From Saccharothrix luteola (GTDB taxonomy: Bacteria; Actinomycetota; Actinomycetes; Mycobacteriales; Pseudonocardiaceae): DNA of 64,000 bases. The notes under the pieces were generated by a model. It did no database searches. It was not told the origin of the DNA and was given only the letters and a program-made list of their open reading frames with translations. Shown one piece after another: positions 49,101-60,330 of this stretch; within the stretch, counting starts at the first letter, position 1; each line of letters starts with the position of its first letter. The stretch is from contig NZ_JAJHUO010000002.1 in assembly GCF_020859565.1 (NCBI RefSeq), positions 374,964 through 438,963 of the forward strand, written 5' to 3'. The translations under genes were made by a program, and so were the position numbers.

Positions 49101-52100
49101 CCTCACCGATGTGGCGGGGTTCGACGCGGACTTCTTCGGGATCTCGCCGCGTGAGGCGTTGGCGATGGATCCGCAGCAGCGCGTGCTGCTGGAGACCGCC
49201 TGGGAGGCGTTCGAGCACGCGGGCATCGACCCGACCTCGTTGCGCGGCAGCCGGACCGGGGTGTTCACCGGCATCTGGGCCTCCGGGTACGGCGCGCCCA
49301 CCGACGTCGAGGGGTACTTCGGCACCGGCGCGGCGACCAGCGTGGTGTCCGGTCGGATCGCCTACCTGCTCGGGCTGGAAGGCGTCGCGGTCTCCCTCGA
49401 CACGGCGTGCTCGTCGTCGTTGGTGGCGATGCACCTGGCCGCGCAGGCGCTGCGCACGGGTGAGGTCGACCTGGCGTTGGCCGGTGGCGTGACCGTGATC
49501 GCGACGCCGGTCGGCTTCACCGAGTTCTCGCGGCAGCGCGGGCTGGCCGCCGACGGTCGGTGCAAGCCGTTCTCCGCCGCCGCCGACGGCACCAGCTGGG
49601 GCGAGGGCGCGGGCCTCGTGCTGCTGGAACGCCTGTCGGACGCCCGCCGCAACGGCCACCAGGTGCTGGCGGTGCTGGCCGGCACGGCGGTGAACCAGGA
49701 CGGCGCGTCGAACGGTCTGACCGCGCCGAACGGGCCGTCCCAGGAACGCGTGATCCGGCAGGCCCTGGCGAACGCGGGCCTGGAGCCGTCCGACGTGGAC
49801 GCGGTGGAGGCGCACGGCACGGGCACGTCGCTGGGTGATCCGATCGAGGCGCAGGCGTTGTTGGCGACGTACGGCGTGGATCGTTCGGAGCCGTTGTGGC
49901 TGGGGTCGGTGAAGTCGAACATCGGCCACACGCAGGCCGCGGCGGGTGTCGCTGGTGTGATCAAGATGGTGATGGCGTTGCGGCACGGGCAGCTTCCGCG
50001 GACGCTGCACGTGGACGAGCCGACGCCCCACGTGGACTGGACGGCCGGGGACATCCGGCTGCTCACCGAACCGGTCGCGTGGCCGGGGACCGGACGTCCC
50101 CGGCGTGCCGCGGTGTCGTCGTTCGGGATCAGCGGGACCAACGCGCACGTCGTGCTGGAGCAGGCGCCGGAGGCGACCGGGGCGACCGCGGACGTCGAGC
50201 TGCCCTGGTTGGTGTCGGCGAAGAGCGAACCCGCGCTGCGGGAGCAGGTCCGGCGGGTGCGGGAGTTCGCCGAACACCACCCGGACGTGGGCATCGGCCG
50301 TGCGCTGGCCGGTCGGGCGAAGTTCCCCCACCGGGCGGCGATCCTCGGCTCGGACGTGGTGTCCGGCGTGGCGGGTGCGGCGGACCGCACGGTGTTCGTG
50401 TTCCCCGGTCAGGGCGCGCAGTGGGTCGGGATGGGCCGCGAGCTGTACGCGGCGGAACCGGTGTTCCGCGACGCGGTCGACGCGTGCGAGCGGGCGTTGG
50501 CCCCGCACGTCGACTGGTCGTTGGTCGAGGTCCTGAACGGCGGTGCCTTGGACCGGGTCGACGTGGTGCAGCCCGCGTTGTTCGCGGTGATGGTGGCGTT
50601 GGCGCGGCTGTGGCAGTCGGTCGGGGTCGAGCCGGACGTGGTGGTCGGCCATTCGCAGGGCGAGATCGCCGCCGCGCACGTCGCGGGCGCGTTGTCGCTG
50701 GAGGACGCCGCCCGGGTGGTCGCGCTGCGGAGCAAGGCCCTGGTCGCGCTCTCGGGCCGGGGCGGGATGGTGTCGCTCGGCCTGTCCGCCGACCGCGCCG
50801 CGACCTACCTGGCCCGGTGGGGCGAGCGGCTGACCGTCGCGGTGGTCAACGCGCCCGGCTCGGTGGTCGTGTCCGGTGACACCGACGCGCTGGACGAGCT
50901 GCTGGCCGCGGCCGACGACGTCCGCGCCCGCCGCCTGCCGGTGGACTACGCCGCCCACTCCGCGCAGGTCGAGGCCATCCGGGACCGGCTGCTGGCCGAC
51001 CTCGCGGACATCACGCCGTCGTCCGCCCGGGTCCCGTTGCACTCCACGGTGACCGGCGAGGTGATCGACACCGCCGGGCTCGACGCCGCCTACTGGTACC
51101 GGAACCTGCGCGCGCCGGTGCTGTTCGAGCAGGCCGCCCGCGCGCTGCTGGCCGAGGGCTCGCCGGTGTTCGTGGAGATCAGCCCGCACCCGGTGCTGGT
51201 GCCCGCGCTGGAGGAGCAGGACGCCACGACGAGCGGCACGCTGCGCCGTGACCAGGGCGGGCGTGCCGCCTTCCTGGCCGCCGCCGCACGGCTGTTCGTG
51301 CTGGGTGTGGACGTCGACTGGGGTGTGCCGGCGCCCGCGGTCGGCCTGCCGACGTACCCGTTCCAGCGGGAGCGCTTCTGGCTGGCCCCGCGCGGCGCGG
51401 GCGACGTGTCCGGCGCGGGCCTCGACCCGGTCGACCACCCGCTGCTCGGCGCGTCCGTCGAGCTGCCCGGTGACCGGGCCGTGGTGCTGACCGGCACGGT
51501 GTCCACGGCCACGCACCCCTGGTTGGCCGACCACGCGGTGCTGGGCGTCGTGCTGCTGCCCGCGACGGCGTTCGTGGAGCTCGTCGCGCACGCGGCCGGG
51601 GTGGTCGGCTGCGCGGCGGTCGAAGAGCTCGTCCTCGAATCGCCCCTGGTGCTCGACGGGGCCGTGCGGGTGCAGGTCGTCGTCGGCGTGGCGGACGAAA
51701 CGGGCCGCCACCCCGTGGAGGTGCGTTCCCAGGGACAGGACGACTGGGTCCGGCACGCCACCGGCGCGCTCGCCCCCGAACCGGTCGCCGCACCGGCGTT
51801 CCCGTCGAGCTGGCCACCGGCCGGCGCGCGGCCCGTCGACGTGCGGGACCTCTACGACACGTTGGCGGGCGCGGGGTACGAGCACGGTCCGGCCTTCCAG
51901 GGCGTGCGCGCGGTGTGGCGGGCGGGCGGCGAGGTGTTCGCCGAGGTCTCCGTGGACGACGCCGCCCGCTACGGCACGCACCCCGCCCTGCTCGACGCGG
52001 CCCTGCAACCGCTGGCGCTGCTCGCCGATGCGACCGGCGAAGTGCGGTTGCCGTTCTCCCTCACCGGGATCACGGTCCACCGCACCGGAGTGACGACCGC

Positions 52101-55100
52101 CCGGGTCAGGTTGTCGGGCACGGCCACCGAGGGTTACACCGTCGCGCTCGCCGACGAGTCCGGCGCGCCGATCGTCACGATCGGCTCGGTCACCACCCGC
52201 CCGATGGCGCGTCAGGCCGACGACGCCCTGTTCGAGCTCGGCTGGCTCCGCCGCGACGGCGACACGACCGCACCGGACCGGGTCGTGGCGCCGCGCTCGG
52301 TCGAGGAAGCGCTGGAACTGCTCCAGGCCTTCCTCGCCGCGGACGGCGACGGGCGTTTGGTCGTGCACACCCGCAACGCGGTGGCGGCCACGCCCGGCGA
52401 CCACGTGGACGACCTCGACGGCGCGGCCGTCTGGGGCCTGGTCCGCGCCGCCCAGGCCGAGCACCCCGACCGCTTCGTCCTCGTGGACACCGACGACTCG
52501 CCGCCGGTCGTCCTCGACGACGAGGACCAGCTCGCCGTCCGCCGTGGCGTCGTCCACGTGCCCCGGCTCGTCCGGACCACCGCGCACGCGGCCGTCACGG
52601 GCTCGCTGGTGGAGCCGGGCACCGGAAACCTGGACGACCTGGTGTTCGCCGAGGCCCCGGAGACCCCGTTGCGACCGCACGAGGTCCGGGTCCGGGTGCG
52701 GGCGGCCGGGCTGAACTTCCGCGACGTCCTGATCGCGCTGGGCGTCTACGGTCCGATCGCCGGCTCCGCCGGTGGCTCGACCCCCGCTCCACTCGGCAGC
52801 GAGGGGGCGGGCGTGGTCACCGAGGTCGGCTCGGCCGTCACGGGGTTACGGGTCGGCGACCGGGTGCTCGGGCTGCTGTCCGGCGCGTTCGGACCGAGCG
52901 CGGTCGCCGACCACCGGGTGCTCGCGCCGATGCCCGCCGACTGGACGTTCAGCCGGGCCGCGGCCGTGCCGGTGGCGTTCCTGACCGCGTGGTACGGCCT
53001 GGTCGACCTCGGCCGGGTGGGCGCGGGCGACCGCGTGCTGATCCACGCGGGCGCGGGCGGTGTCGGCATGGCCGCGATCCAGCTCGCCCGACGGCTCGGC
53101 GCGGAGGTGTTCGCCACGGCGAGTCCGGGGAAATGGGACGTGCTGCGCGGGTTGGGTTTGGCCGACGACCACATCGCGTCGTCGCGGACGCTGGAGTTCG
53201 AGCAGCGCTTCCCGCGGGTGGACGTGGTGCTGAACTCGTTGGCCGGTGAATTCACCGACGCGTCCCTGCGCCTGCTGGCCGACGGCGGCCGGTTCGTCGA
53301 CATGGGCAAGGCCGACGTCCGCGACGTGCCCGGCTACCGGGCGTTCGACCTGGCCGAAGCGGGCCCCGAGCGGCTCGGCGAGGTGCTGGCGGAGGTCGTG
53401 CGGCTGCTCGTGGCGGGCGAGGTGCGGGTGTCGCCGATCACCGCGTGGGACGTCCGGCGGGCGCGGGAGGCGTTCCGGCACATGAGCCAGGCCGGGCACG
53501 TCGGCAAGATCGTGCTGACCGTCCCGGCCCCGCTCGACCCGGACGGCACGGTGCTCGTCACCGGCGGCACCGGCACGCTGGGCCTGCTCGTGGCCCGCCA
53601 CCTCGTCACCGCGCACGGCGCGCGGAAGCTCGTGCTGGTGAGCCGGTCCGGTGCCGCGCCCGCCGACCTCGACGGCGCGGACGTCACCGTGGCCGCGTGC
53701 GACGTGAGCGACCGGGAGGCGTTGGCCGCGCTGCTGGACGGGATACCGGACCTGACCGCGGTGGTGCACGCGGCCGGGGTGCTGGACGACGGCGTGATCG
53801 AGTCGCTGACCCCCGAACGGCTCGCCGTCGTGCGTGCCGGGAAGGCCGATGCCGCCCGGCACCTGCACGAGCTGACCCGACACCTCGACCTGAGCGCCTT
53901 CGTGCTGTTCTCCTCGGCCGCCGGGGTGCTCGGCAGCGCGGGGCAGGGCAACTACGCCGCCGCCAACGCCTACCTGGACGCGTTGGCCGAACACCGCAGC
54001 CGGCAGGGCCTGGTCGCGGTGTCCGTGGCGTGGGGGCAGTGGGAGCACGACAGCGGCCTGACCGGGCAGCTGGCCGACACCGACCGGCGGCGCTTGGCGC
54101 GGTCCGGGGTCGTGCCGCTGTCCACCGAGCACGGCTTGGCCCTGTTCGACGCCGCCCTCACCGCGCCCGAGCCGACGGTGGTGGCCGCCGGGCTCCGGGT
54201 GTCCGCGTTGGGCGACCGGCCGGTGCTGCGTGCGCTGACCCGTCGTCGGCCCGCCCGGACGTCGGGGGTGGCGCGGGAACTCGGCGCGTTGCCCGAAGCC
54301 GAGCAGCGCGCGGCCCTGCTGGACCTGATCACCACGCACAGCGCGGCGGTGCTCGGGCGCGCGGACGGTGTCGACGCCGATCGGGCGTTCAAGGACCTCG
54401 GGTTCGACTCGCTGACCGCCGTGGAGCTGCGCAACCGGCTCGCCGCGGCGGTCGGGGCCCGGTTGTCGGCGACCATGACGTTCGACCACCCCACGCCGGT
54501 GAAACTGGTCGACTACCTGCGGGAAGTGCTGCTCGGCGCGGCGCGGCGGACCGTCGCGCCGGTCGCCGCGGCCGGCGCCGACGACCCGATCGCGTTGGTG
54601 GGCATGGGGTGTCGGTTCCCCGGTGGTGTGGGTTCGGCGTCGGACCTGTGGCGGCTCGTGTCCGAGGGCGTGGACGCGATCGGCGACTTCCCCGCCGACC
54701 GGGGTTGGGACGTGGCCGCGCTGTACGACCCGGACGGCGGACCCGGCACCACCTACACCAGGTCCGGCGGGTTCCTCGCGGACGTGGGCGGGTTCGACGC
54801 GGCGTTCTTCGGGATCTCGCCGCGTGAGGCGTTGGCGATGGACCCGCAGCAGCGCCTGGTGTTGGAGACGGCGTGGGAGGCGTTCGAGCACGCGGGGATC
54901 GACCCGACCTCGTTGCAGGGCAGTCGGACCGGCGTGTTCACGGGCAGTTGGGCGTCCGGGTACGCGGGCGGTGTGGACCAGGTCTCGCGGGACGTCGAGG
55001 GTTACCTGGCCACCGGCACGGCGACGAGCGTGACGTCCGGGCGGGTGTCGTACCTGCTGGGTCTGGAAGGTCCGGCGCTGTCGATCGACACCGCGTGCTC

Positions 55101-58100
55101 GTCGTCGTTGGTGGCGATCCACCTCGCGGCGCAGGCGCTGCGGTCGGGTGAGTGCGACTTGGCGCTGGCGGGCGGTGTGACGGTCATGGCCACGCCGGCG
55201 AGTTTCGTGGAGTTCTCGCGGCAGCACGGCCTGTCCGCCGACGGTCGCTCGAAGTCCTTCGCCGCTGCCGCTGACGGCACGAGTTGGGGTGAAGGCGCGG
55301 GGTTGGTGCTGCTGGAGCGGTTGTCGGACGCGCGTCGGCGTGGTCACCAGGTCTTGGCGGTGGTGGCGGGTTCGGCGGTGAACCAGGATGGTGCGTCGAA
55401 CGGGTTGACTGCGCCGAATGGTCCGTCTCAGGAGCGGGTGATTCGGCAGGCTCTGGCGAACGCGGGTCTATCACCGTCTGATGTGGACGCTGTGGAGGCG
55501 CACGGTACTGGCACCACGTTGGGCGATCCGATTGAGGCGCAGGCGTTGTTGGCGACTTATGGTCAAGAGCGTTCGGAGCCGTTGTGGTTGGGATCGGTGA
55601 AGTCGAACATCGGCCACACGCAGGCGGCGGCCGGTATCGCGGGCGTGATCAAGATGGTGATGGCGTTGCGGCACGAGCGGTTGCCGCGGACGCTGCACGT
55701 GGACGAGCCGACACCGCACGTCGAGTGGGAGCAGGGCGAGATCCGGCTCCTCACCGAGGCGCAGCCGTGGCCCGGGGCCGACCGGCCGCGCCGGGCCGGA
55801 GTCTCCGCGTTCGGGATCAGCGGCACCAACGCCCACCTGATCCTCGAACAGGCGCCTCCGGGCGAACCGGTCGAGGTGGCGGACCCGGTGCCGTGGCTGT
55901 TGTCGGCCAAGACCCCGGAGGCCCTGCGCGCCCAGGCACGACGGCTGCGCGACTTCGCCGGCGACCCGGCGGTGGGTCCGGTCCTGGCGGGGCGGACGCG
56001 GTTCGCCTACCGCGCCGCCCTCACCGATCCGACCACGCTCCTGGCCGACCTCGACGCGTTGGCCGACGCCCCGATCGTCGCGGCCGGGGTCGGCAAGACG
56101 GCGTTCGTGTTCTCGGGTCAGGGTTCGCAGTGGCGGGGGATGGGTCGCGGGTTGTACGAGGCGTATCCGGTGTTCGCGGAGGCGTTGGATGAGGTGTGTG
56201 GGCGGTTGGGGTTGTCGTTGTGGGACGTGGATCTGGATCAGACGGGATACACGCAGTCGGCGTTGTTCGCCGTTGAGGTGGCGTTGTTCCGGTTGGTGGA
56301 GTCGTTGGGTGTGCGCCCTGATTACCTGATCGGGCATTCGGTGGGTGAGATCGCCGCCGCGCACGTCGCCGGTGTGTTGAGCCTGGATGACGCGTGCACG
56401 TTGGTGTCGGCGCGTGGTCGGTTGATGCAGGAGTTGCCGCCGGGTGGCGCGATGGTGTCGATCAGGGCTTCTGAGGCGGAAATCGAGCTGACTCAGGGTG
56501 TCGAAATCGCGGCCGTCAACGGGCCCGACTCGGTGGTGATCTCCGGTGGTGAGGAGGCGGTGCTGAGGCTCGCCGAGCTGTGGCGGGAACGGGGTCGCGA
56601 GACGCGACGGTTGGCGGTGAGCCATGCGTTCCACTCGGCGCATATGGAGCCGATGTTGGCCGAGTTCGCTGGGGTCTTGGAGGGGTTGACGTTCGGTTAT
56701 CCACAGCTCCCGATCGTGTCGACGATTTTGTCGGACCGTTCGGGTAGCGTTGCAAACAGGGATCCCCTGGGCGGGGACCCTTCCGCAGGCACGGTGTTCG
56801 ACGCCGGGTATTGGGTGCGGCAAGCGCGGGATGCGGTGCGGTTCGCCGATGGCGTGGAGTGGTTGCGTGCCAGTGGTGTGACGGCGTTCCTGGAGATCGG
56901 GCCCCATCCCACGCTCGTGCCGACCGGCGTGATGCGGCGCGACGACGACTCGCCCGAACGACTCCTCGCCGCCCTCGGCCGGCTCTGGGAGCAGGGTGCG
57001 GACTGGCGTCCGCCGGTGCCGCCCGCCCACCTCGACCTGCCCGCCTACCCGTTCCAACGCGAACGGTTCTGGTTGGTGCCCAGCGTGCCGGCGGACGTGG
57101 CCGGCGCGGGCCTCGACGCGCTGGACCACCCGTTGCTGCGGGCCTCCGTGACCCTGCCCGACGGCCAGGGCGTGGTGCTGACAGGCGTACTGGCCCGATC
57201 CGCGCACGCCTGGTTGGCCGAGCACACCGTCCTCGACACGGCCCTGCTGCCCGCCACCGGCTTCGTGGAGCTGGCGTTGCAGGCCGGCGGTCACGTCGGC
57301 TGCCCCGTGCTGGCCGAACTCGTGCTCGAAGCGCCACTCCCGCTGCACGACACCGTGCACGTCCAGGTCACCGTCGGCGCGCCGGACGAGACCGGGCGGC
57401 GTCCGGTCACGCTGCACTCGCGCACCGCCGCCGAGCCGGACGACTGGACCCGCCACGCCACCGGCGTCCTGCGCCCCGAACCGGCCACCCCGCCGCACGG
57501 GCCCGCCACGTGGCCACCGGCCGACGCCACCCCGGTCGACATCACCACCCTCTACGACACGCTCGCCGCCGCGGGCTACGACTACGGGCCGACGTTCCAA
57601 GGACTGCGCGCCATCTGGCGGCACGGCGACGACCTGCACGCCGAGGTCGCGTTCCCCGCCGACCACGCGCAGCTCACCGGCTACGGCATCCACCCGGCCC
57701 TGCTGGACGCGGCGATCCAGCCGCTCACCCTGCTCACCGGCATCACCGCCGAGGTCGACGGCCCCGGCCAGGGCCTGGCCAGGCTGCCGTTCTCGTTCGC
57801 GGGCGTCTCGATCACCGGCACGGCCGCCACCCTGCGGGTCGTGCTGTCGCCGACCGCGCCGGACACCTACGCGGTGCACGTCACCGACACGGCGGGAACG
57901 CCGGTGGCCACCGTCGACTCGCTCGTGCTGCGCCCCGTCGAGCTGGGCGGTCTCGCCGTCGCCCGCCACCCCGACTCCCTGTTCACGCTCGACTGGGCGC
58001 CGTTGCCGGTCACCGACGCGCCGGACGTCCCGGCCGAGTACCGCGAACTCGCGCGCGCCGGGGGAGACCCGGTCGAGCAGACCCACGCCCTCACCCGCCA

Positions 58101-60330
58101 GGTGCTCCACGACGTGCAGCGCGCCCTGGCCGACGACACCCGCCTGGTGATCGTCACCAGCGGCGACGACCTGCCCCTCGCGGCGGCTCAGGGGCTGGTG
58201 CGCAGCGCGCAGACCGAGCACCCGGGCCGGTTCCTGCTGGTCGAGCACGACGACACGGAAGCGTCCCGCCAGGCGCTCCCGGCCGCCGTGCGCACCGCGT
58301 TCGACCGAGCGGAACCACAGGTGCGGCTGCGCGACGGCGCGCTGTCGGCGCCCAGGCTCACCAAGTCCGCCCAGGGCGGCCCGCCACGCCCGCTGCGCGG
58401 CACCGCGTTGATCACCGGCGGGTTCGGGGTCCTCGGCGGCCTGACCGCACGCCACCTCGTCACCGACCACGGCGTGCGGCACGTGGTCCTGGCCGGACGC
58501 CGCGGTGCCGCCACCCCCGGCGCGGCGGAGCTCCGGGACGGGCTGGCCGGCCTCGGCGCGACCGTCACGGTGGCCGCGTGCGACGTCGCCGACCGGGACG
58601 CCCTGGCCGAACTGCTCGCCACCATCGACGACCTGCGCGTGGTCGTGCACACCGCCGGGGTCGTGGACGACGCCGTGGTCACCTCCCTCACCCCCGAGCA
58701 GCTGGACGCCGTGCTGCGGCCCAAGGTGGACGCGGCCTGGCACCTGCACGAGCTGACCCACGACCTGGACGCGTTCGTGCTGTTCTCCTCCGTGGCGGGC
58801 GTGCTGGGCAGTCCCGGCCAGGCCAACTACGCGGCGGCCAACTCCTTCCTCGACGCGCTGGCCCGCCACCGGCACGCGCTCGGCCTGCCCGCCGTGTCGC
58901 TGGCCTGGGGTCATTGGGAGCAGGAGAGCGGCATCACCGGCCACCTGGGCGAGGCCGACCGACTCCGCCTGGCCCGCGCGGGCCTGCTCGCGCTGCCGAC
59001 GGACCGGGCGCTGGCGCTGCTCGACGTCGGCCTCGGTGCCGGGGTGCCCGTGCTGGTGCCCGCCCACCTCGACCCGGCCACGGCGAAGACGCCGCTGCTG
59101 CGCGACCAGGCGCCGTCCCGGCGGGCGAAGGCACCCGCGGTCGCGCCGTCCGACCTGATCGGCCGGCTCGCCGCGCTGGCCGAACCCGAGCAGCGCGCCC
59201 TGCTGCTGGACGTGATCAACACGCACGGCGCCGCCGTCCTCGGGCACACCACGCGGCTCACCGCCGACCCGCAGCAGGCGTTCCGCGACCACGGCGTCGA
59301 CTCGCTGACCGCGATCGAGCTGCGCAACCGGCTCAACGCGGCCACCGGCCTGCAGCTGTCCGCGACCGCCGTGTTCGACTTCCCGACCCCCGCCCAACTG
59401 GCCAACCACCTCTACGGTCAGCTGCGCGGCACCGCCAACCGGGACGCCGGCCCGCTGGAAACCCTGCTGCGCAAGGCGATCGACGTCGACCGCACGCGCG
59501 ACGGGGTGGAGCTGCTGGCCACCGCGGCTCGGCTCGGCCCGCTCGCCGACCGGCTCGACGTGACGCCGGTCAAGCTCACCACCGGGTTCGTGCCGCCGGC
59601 GTTGATCTGCCTGCCGTCCGCGCTGGCGTTCACCGGCGTGGAGGAGTACGCGCGGTTCGCCGCCGCGTTGGAGGCGATGCGGGACGTGACCGCCGTGCCG
59701 CTGCCCGGGTTCACCGGCGGCGCACTGCCCGCCACCGCCGAAGCCCTGGTGGACGCGCTGACCGACGCGGTCGCCGAAGCCGCCGTGGGCGAGTTCGCGC
59801 TCGTCGGGCGGTCCGTGGGGGCGTGGCTCGCCCGTGCCGTCGCCGGTCGCCTCGAAGCCAGGGGCGTGACACCGGCCGCTCTGGTGCTGATCACCCCGAC
59901 CGGAGAGCCGCCGCTCGACGGCGTGCTCGACCCCGAGCACCAGGTCCACCCCGTCGACGACGACCGGCTCGTCGCGATGGGCCGCTACCTCGACCTGGCC
60001 GGGCAGTGGGAGCCGGGACCGACCGGCGCGCCGGTGCTGCACGTCGGCACCGCGCACGAGCGCCCACCGTCCGGGCAGGAGTCGGTCGTGGGGGGCCGCG
60101 CCCACCCAAAACCGGGGGGAAAACACAACCCCCCCACCCCCGGCGGCACCGCGCCCGCGCCCCCCCCGTCCGGGCTGGAGGCGGTGGTGGGCGCCGGCCA
60201 CCACTTCTCCGTGCTGGAACAGCACTCCGCCTCCACCGCGCTGGCGATCAGCAGCTGGCTCACGGACTTCCGCGGGTACGGCGCCGGGTTGTCCGAACTC
60301 AGGGAAAGGGACGTCCATGATCTGGGATGA
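43102..60330 (+). CDS. Type I modular polyketide synthase: extension modules 5-7 and thioesterase
   Basis: The protein has 5742 aa from ATG 43102, with GGGGGAG nine bases upstream and only 6 bp after the first PKS stop. Order: N-terminal docking coiled coil; KS-AT-DH-ER-KR-ACP; KS-AT-DH-ER-KR-ACP; KS-AT-DH-KR-ACP-TE. AT5 and AT6 are methylmalonyl-type (GHSQG, YAAHS); AT7 is malonyl-type (GHSVG, HAFHS). It takes the pentaketide from PKS 1, adds three units and ends the line with a TE, so the whole assembly makes an octaketide-length chain. The stop overlaps by 14 bases the start of the KAS III-P450 gene. Odd points: DH7 has Asp for the motif Gly; the TE has GRSVG in place of GHSxG, no Asp at the usual position and a 33-codon internal duplication. 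Confidence 0.97.
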   Translation: MADEDKLRSYLKRATADLRVMGKRLAEVEEAAREPIAIIGIGCRYPGGVESPDDLWRLVADGVDAIGDFPTDRGWDVPYDPDPDAPGATYARSGGFLADGAGFDAGFFGISPREALAMDPQQRVLLETAWETFDHAGIDPTSLRGSRTAVFTGVWSSGYAAQPPPDLEGFLATGIATSTTSGRVSYLLGLEGAAVSVDTACSSSLVAIHLAAQALRAGECAMALAGGVTVMATPAGFVEFARQRGLAPDGRIKSFADAADGTSWSEGAGLVLLERLSDARRNGHRVLAVVRGSAVNQDGASNGLAAPNGPSQERVIRQALANALLEPSDVDAVEAHGTGTTLGDPIEAQALLATYGQDRAEPLRLGSIKSNIGHTQAAAGIAGVIKMVMAMRHGSLPRTLHVDRPTDHVDWTAGNVSLLTEPAPWPRADRPRRAAVSSFGISGTNAHVILEHVPAEPQSTVDVDLPWLVSARTPQALTAQAERLKTVDAPAANVAQALANRTHFEHRAVALDREGLDGLAAGGGAPGLITGEVGVPGKTVFVFPGQGAQWPGMGRELYETSDVFRTHLDACAEALAPHVDWSLVDVLRDGALDRVDVVQPALFAMMVALAGLWRAHGVVPDAVVGHSQGEIAAAHVAGILSLDDAAKIVALRSKALVSLAGQGGMVSVALSPERAAAYLERWSGRLTVAVVNAPGTVVVSGNTRDLAELLAACAADDLRARALPVDYAAHSVEVEALRDRLRHDLAGITPRPGAIPLYSTVTAAPATDLDADYWYRNLREPVRFEHATRTLLDHGHGVFVEVSPHPVVTSAVEETAARRDVLVTGTLRRDQPHEFRTALARLHVRGVEVDWRFPTGITPAPLPAYPFQRQRFWLRPTTAETGDHPLLTTLVDLPDGGAALTGKVSLSTHPWLADHAVRGSVLLPGTAFLELAAHAATKVGAPAVRELVLETPLVLDQDVVRLQVVVGPPDDTGLRTVTVHSHADEWVRHATGTLGDAPEPTWATPWPPNGEPLDVTHLYDAFAALGYDYGPAFQGVTAAWRVGDEVHAEVEAPAEERFALHPALLDAALHPVALLHPDGPAKLPFAFSGAVLRPTDATVLRVRLSGGPDTYSVTLADQDGAVVASVASLAVRAFADTPDDLFALEWSPVTGNDTAGTRHHVSDHPGDAPDAALAAAQEALAAIQDDQDRLVIVTRRAVAAVPGDVVDLTHAAVWGLVRAAQAEHPGRFVLVDADDSWDGTLADESELVVRKGVLLAPRLVRVDRALTPPDGPWRLEDVGTGSIDDLALVPRPELTGPLASGQVRIALRAAGLNFRDVLIALDVYPGEALMGGEGAGVVLDVGPDVDRFRPGDRVFGLVPGAFAPIAVADHRVLAPMPDDWTFARAASTPVVFLTAWYGLVDLGRLRAGDRVLIHAGTGGVGMAAIQLARHLGAEVFATASPGKWDVLRGLGLADDHIASSRTLEFEQRFPRVDVVLNSLADEFTDASLRLLAPGGRFVEMGKTDVRADTGVDYTAFEIADAGLRRLGEILTEVLRAFADGVLRPLPMDVRGVRDAVDVFRHMSQARHIGKIVLALPAALDGTVLVTGGLGTLGRAVAAHLVAKHGVRRLVLVGRGGGEAPELDADVRVVACDVSDREQVAELVASIPDLTAVVHAAGVLDDAVVTALTPRQVADVFAPKARAAWHLHELTRHLDLAAFVLFSSASGVLGSPGQANYAAANTFLDALAVHRRALGLPAVSLAWGYWAEASGMTGHLSDADRQRLTRAGVVPLTTEHALDLFDAALAADRAAVAPVALNLPALARTPVLPSALRGLVGRKPVKRPVHRGALADRLRSLSEAEQTAVVLDVVMANTATVLGHASPDAVDTRQPFKDLGFDSLTAVELRNRLGTATGLRLPATVTFDHPTPARLADYLRDEIAGTRREIAAPVVRAVEDDPIVIVGMGCRLPGGVGSPDDLWRLVSDGVDAITDFPADRGWDLDRLYHPDPDHAGTSYTRSGGFLTDVAGFDADFFGISPREALAMDPQQRVLLETAWEAFEHAGIDPTSLRGSRTGVFTGIWASGYGAPTDVEGYFGTGAATSVVSGRIAYLLGLEGVAVSLDTACSSSLVAMHLAAQALRTGEVDLALAGGVTVIATPVGFTEFSRQRGLAADGRCKPFSAAADGTSWGEGAGLVLLERLSDARRNGHQVLAVLAGTAVNQDGASNGLTAPNGPSQERVIRQALANAGLEPSDVDAVEAHGTGTSLGDPIEAQALLATYGVDRSEPLWLGSVKSNIGHTQAAAGVAGVIKMVMALRHGQLPRTLHVDEPTPHVDWTAGDIRLLTEPVAWPGTGRPRRAAVSSFGISGTNAHVVLEQAPEATGATADVELPWLVSAKSEPALREQVRRVREFAEHHPDVGIGRALAGRAKFPHRAAILGSDVVSGVAGAADRTVFVFPGQGAQWVGMGRELYAAEPVFRDAVDACERALAPHVDWSLVEVLNGGALDRVDVVQPALFAVMVALARLWQSVGVEPDVVVGHSQGEIAAAHVAGALSLEDAARVVALRSKALVALSGRGGMVSLGLSADRAATYLARWGERLTVAVVNAPGSVVVSGDTDALDELLAAADDVRARRLPVDYAAHSAQVEAIRDRLLADLADITPSSARVPLHSTVTGEVIDTAGLDAAYWYRNLRAPVLFEQAARALLAEGSPVFVEISPHPVLVPALEEQDATTSGTLRRDQGGRAAFLAAAARLFVLGVDVDWGVPAPAVGLPTYPFQRERFWLAPRGAGDVSGAGLDPVDHPLLGASVELPGDRAVVLTGTVSTATHPWLADHAVLGVVLLPATAFVELVAHAAGVVGCAAVEELVLESPLVLDGAVRVQVVVGVADETGRHPVEVRSQGQDDWVRHATGALAPEPVAAPAFPSSWPPAGARPVDVRDLYDTLAGAGYEHGPAFQGVRAVWRAGGEVFAEVSVDDAARYGTHPALLDAALQPLALLADATGEVRLPFSLTGITVHRTGVTTARVRLSGTATEGYTVALADESGAPIVTIGSVTTRPMARQADDALFELGWLRRDGDTTAPDRVVAPRSVEEALELLQAFLAADGDGRLVVHTRNAVAATPGDHVDDLDGAAVWGLVRAAQAEHPDRFVLVDTDDSPPVVLDDEDQLAVRRGVVHVPRLVRTTAHAAVTGSLVEPGTGNLDDLVFAEAPETPLRPHEVRVRVRAAGLNFRDVLIALGVYGPIAGSAGGSTPAPLGSEGAGVVTEVGSAVTGLRVGDRVLGLLSGAFGPSAVADHRVLAPMPADWTFSRAAAVPVAFLTAWYGLVDLGRVGAGDRVLIHAGAGGVGMAAIQLARRLGAEVFATASPGKWDVLRGLGLADDHIASSRTLEFEQRFPRVDVVLNSLAGEFTDASLRLLADGGRFVDMGKADVRDVPGYRAFDLAEAGPERLGEVLAEVVRLLVAGEVRVSPITAWDVRRAREAFRHMSQAGHVGKIVLTVPAPLDPDGTVLVTGGTGTLGLLVARHLVTAHGARKLVLVSRSGAAPADLDGADVTVAACDVSDREALAALLDGIPDLTAVVHAAGVLDDGVIESLTPERLAVVRAGKADAARHLHELTRHLDLSAFVLFSSAAGVLGSAGQGNYAAANAYLDALAEHRSRQGLVAVSVAWGQWEHDSGLTGQLADTDRRRLARSGVVPLSTEHGLALFDAALTAPEPTVVAAGLRVSALGDRPVLRALTRRRPARTSGVARELGALPEAEQRAALLDLITTHSAAVLGRADGVDADRAFKDLGFDSLTAVELRNRLAAAVGARLSATMTFDHPTPVKLVDYLREVLLGAARRTVAPVAAAGADDPIALVGMGCRFPGGVGSASDLWRLVSEGVDAIGDFPADRGWDVAALYDPDGGPGTTYTRSGGFLADVGGFDAAFFGISPREALAMDPQQRLVLETAWEAFEHAGIDPTSLQGSRTGVFTGSWASGYAGGVDQVSRDVEGYLATGTATSVTSGRVSYLLGLEGPALSIDTACSSSLVAIHLAAQALRSGECDLALAGGVTVMATPASFVEFSRQHGLSADGRSKSFAAAADGTSWGEGAGLVLLERLSDARRRGHQVLAVVAGSAVNQDGASNGLTAPNGPSQERVIRQALANAGLSPSDVDAVEAHGTGTTLGDPIEAQALLATYGQERSEPLWLGSVKSNIGHTQAAAGIAGVIKMVMALRHERLPRTLHVDEPTPHVEWEQGEIRLLTEAQPWPGADRPRRAGVSAFGISGTNAHLILEQAPPGEPVEVADPVPWLLSAKTPEALRAQARRLRDFAGDPAVGPVLAGRTRFAYRAALTDPTTLLADLDALADAPIVAAGVGKTAFVFSGQGSQWRGMGRGLYEAYPVFAEALDEVCGRLGLSLWDVDLDQTGYTQSALFAVEVALFRLVESLGVRPDYLIGHSVGEIAAAHVAGVLSLDDACTLVSARGRLMQELPPGGAMVSIRASEAEIELTQGVEIAAVNGPDSVVISGGEEAVLRLAELWRERGRETRRLAVSHAFHSAHMEPMLAEFAGVLEGLTFGYPQLPIVSTILSDRSGSVANRDPLGGDPSAGTVFDAGYWVRQARDAVRFADGVEWLRASGVTAFLEIGPHPTLVPTGVMRRDDDSPERLLAALGRLWEQGADWRPPVPPAHLDLPAYPFQRERFWLVPSVPADVAGAGLDALDHPLLRASVTLPDGQGVVLTGVLARSAHAWLAEHTVLDTALLPATGFVELALQAGGHVGCPVLAELVLEAPLPLHDTVHVQVTVGAPDETGRRPVTLHSRTAAEPDDWTRHATGVLRPEPATPPHGPATWPPADATPVDITTLYDTLAAAGYDYGPTFQGLRAIWRHGDDLHAEVAFPADHAQLTGYGIHPALLDAAIQPLTLLTGITAEVDGPGQGLARLPFSFAGVSITGTAATLRVVLSPTAPDTYAVHVTDTAGTPVATVDSLVLRPVELGGLAVARHPDSLFTLDWAPLPVTDAPDVPAEYRELARAGGDPVEQTHALTRQVLHDVQRALADDTRLVIVTSGDDLPLAAAQGLVRSAQTEHPGRFLLVEHDDTEASRQALPAAVRTAFDRAEPQVRLRDGALSAPRLTKSAQGGPPRPLRGTALITGGFGVLGGLTARHLVTDHGVRHVVLAGRRGAATPGAAELRDGLAGLGATVTVAACDVADRDALAELLATIDDLRVVVHTAGVVDDAVVTSLTPEQLDAVLRPKVDAAWHLHELTHDLDAFVLFSSVAGVLGSPGQANYAAANSFLDALARHRHALGLPAVSLAWGHWEQESGITGHLGEADRLRLARAGLLALPTDRALALLDVGLGAGVPVLVPAHLDPATAKTPLLRDQAPSRRAKAPAVAPSDLIGRLAALAEPEQRALLLDVINTHGAAVLGHTTRLTADPQQAFRDHGVDSLTAIELRNRLNAATGLQLSATAVFDFPTPAQLANHLYGQLRGTANRDAGPLETLLRKAIDVDRTRDGVELLATAARLGPLADRLDVTPVKLTTGFVPPALICLPSALAFTGVEEYARFAAALEAMRDVTAVPLPGFTGGALPATAEALVDALTDAVAEAAVGEFALVGRSVGAWLARAVAGRLEARGVTPAALVLITPTGEPPLDGVLDPEHQVHPVDDDRLVAMGRYLDLAGQWEPGPTGAPVLHVGTAHERPPSGQESVVGGRAHPKPGGKHNPPTPGGTAPAPPPSGLEAVVGAGHHFSVLEQHSASTALAISSWLTDFRGYGAGLSELRERDVHDLG
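43201..48843 (+). other. PKS module 5: KS - AT (methylmalonyl) - DH - ER - KR (B-type) - ACP
   Basis: KS 43201-44472 (Cys 43702). AT 44713-45723 with RVDVVQ, GHSQG and YAAHS. DH 45748-46503 with [11 protein letters not shown] and [10 protein letters not shown] (His in place of the last Gln, a known variant). ER 46909-47829 with [13 protein letters not shown] and Tyr after IALDV. KR 47836-48500 with GGLGTLG, LDD, FSSASG and NYAAAN. ACP 48616-48843 (Ser 48733). Full reduction predicted. Confidence 0.92.
48907..54523 (+). other. PKS module 6: KS - AT (methylmalonyl) - DH - ER - KR (B-type) - ACP
   Basis: KS 48907-50172 (Cys 49408); its first 350 bp are almost identical to module 3. AT 50383-51384, methylmalonyl-type. 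DH 51433-52206 with [12 protein letters not shown] and [12 protein letters not shown] 52603-53526 with [13 protein letters not shown]; it has a short Gly/Ser/Pro insertion ([10 protein letters not shown]) before the GSEGAG loop but keeps the Tyr after IALGV. KR 53538-54185 with LDD and intact Ser/Tyr. ACP 54298-54523 (Ser 54409). Full reduction predicted. Confidence 0.92.
54583..59412 (+). other. PKS module 7: KS - AT (malonyl) - DH (variant motif) - KR - ACP
   Basis: KS 54583-55866 (Cys 55096). AT 56095-57075 with GHSVG (Ser 56338) and HAFHS. DH 57124-57942: His at 57223, but the motif reads [10 protein letters not shown], with Asp for the conserved Gly; the second motif [10 protein letters not shown] is intact. 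KR 57976-59080 with [11 protein letters not shown] in place of LDD, FSSVAG and NYAAAN. ACP 59187-59412 with GVDS in place of GFDS (Ser 59302). If DH7 works, the acid end is an alpha,beta-unsaturated ester. Confidence 0.9.
59440..60320 (+). other. C-terminal thioesterase domain, atypical
   Basis: The domain follows ACP7 and aligns by eye with macrolide-type TEs: [38 protein letters not shown] (Ser codon 59812), [21 protein letters not shown] and [10 protein letters not shown] (His 60199/60202). The nucleophile elbow is GRSVG where GHSxG is usual. The strand that normally ends in the triad Asp (LID) reads LVLIT (Thr at 59893). An extra 33 residues are inserted before the His block. It may lactonise poorly or use another acid; another release route is possible. 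Confidence 0.8.
60067..60203. repeat. In-frame 99-bp duplication/insertion in the thioesterase with G/C-run hairpin
   Basis: CCGTCCGGGC at 60067-60076 recurs at 60166-60175, and similarity continues for about 40 bp ([14 protein letters not shown] versus [14 protein letters not shown]). Between them is Pro/Gly/Lys-rich sequence with a run of six G facing runs of C (hairpin potential around 60114-60137). The offset of 99 bp keeps the frame. Ordinary TEs have no such segment. Confidence 0.65.
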
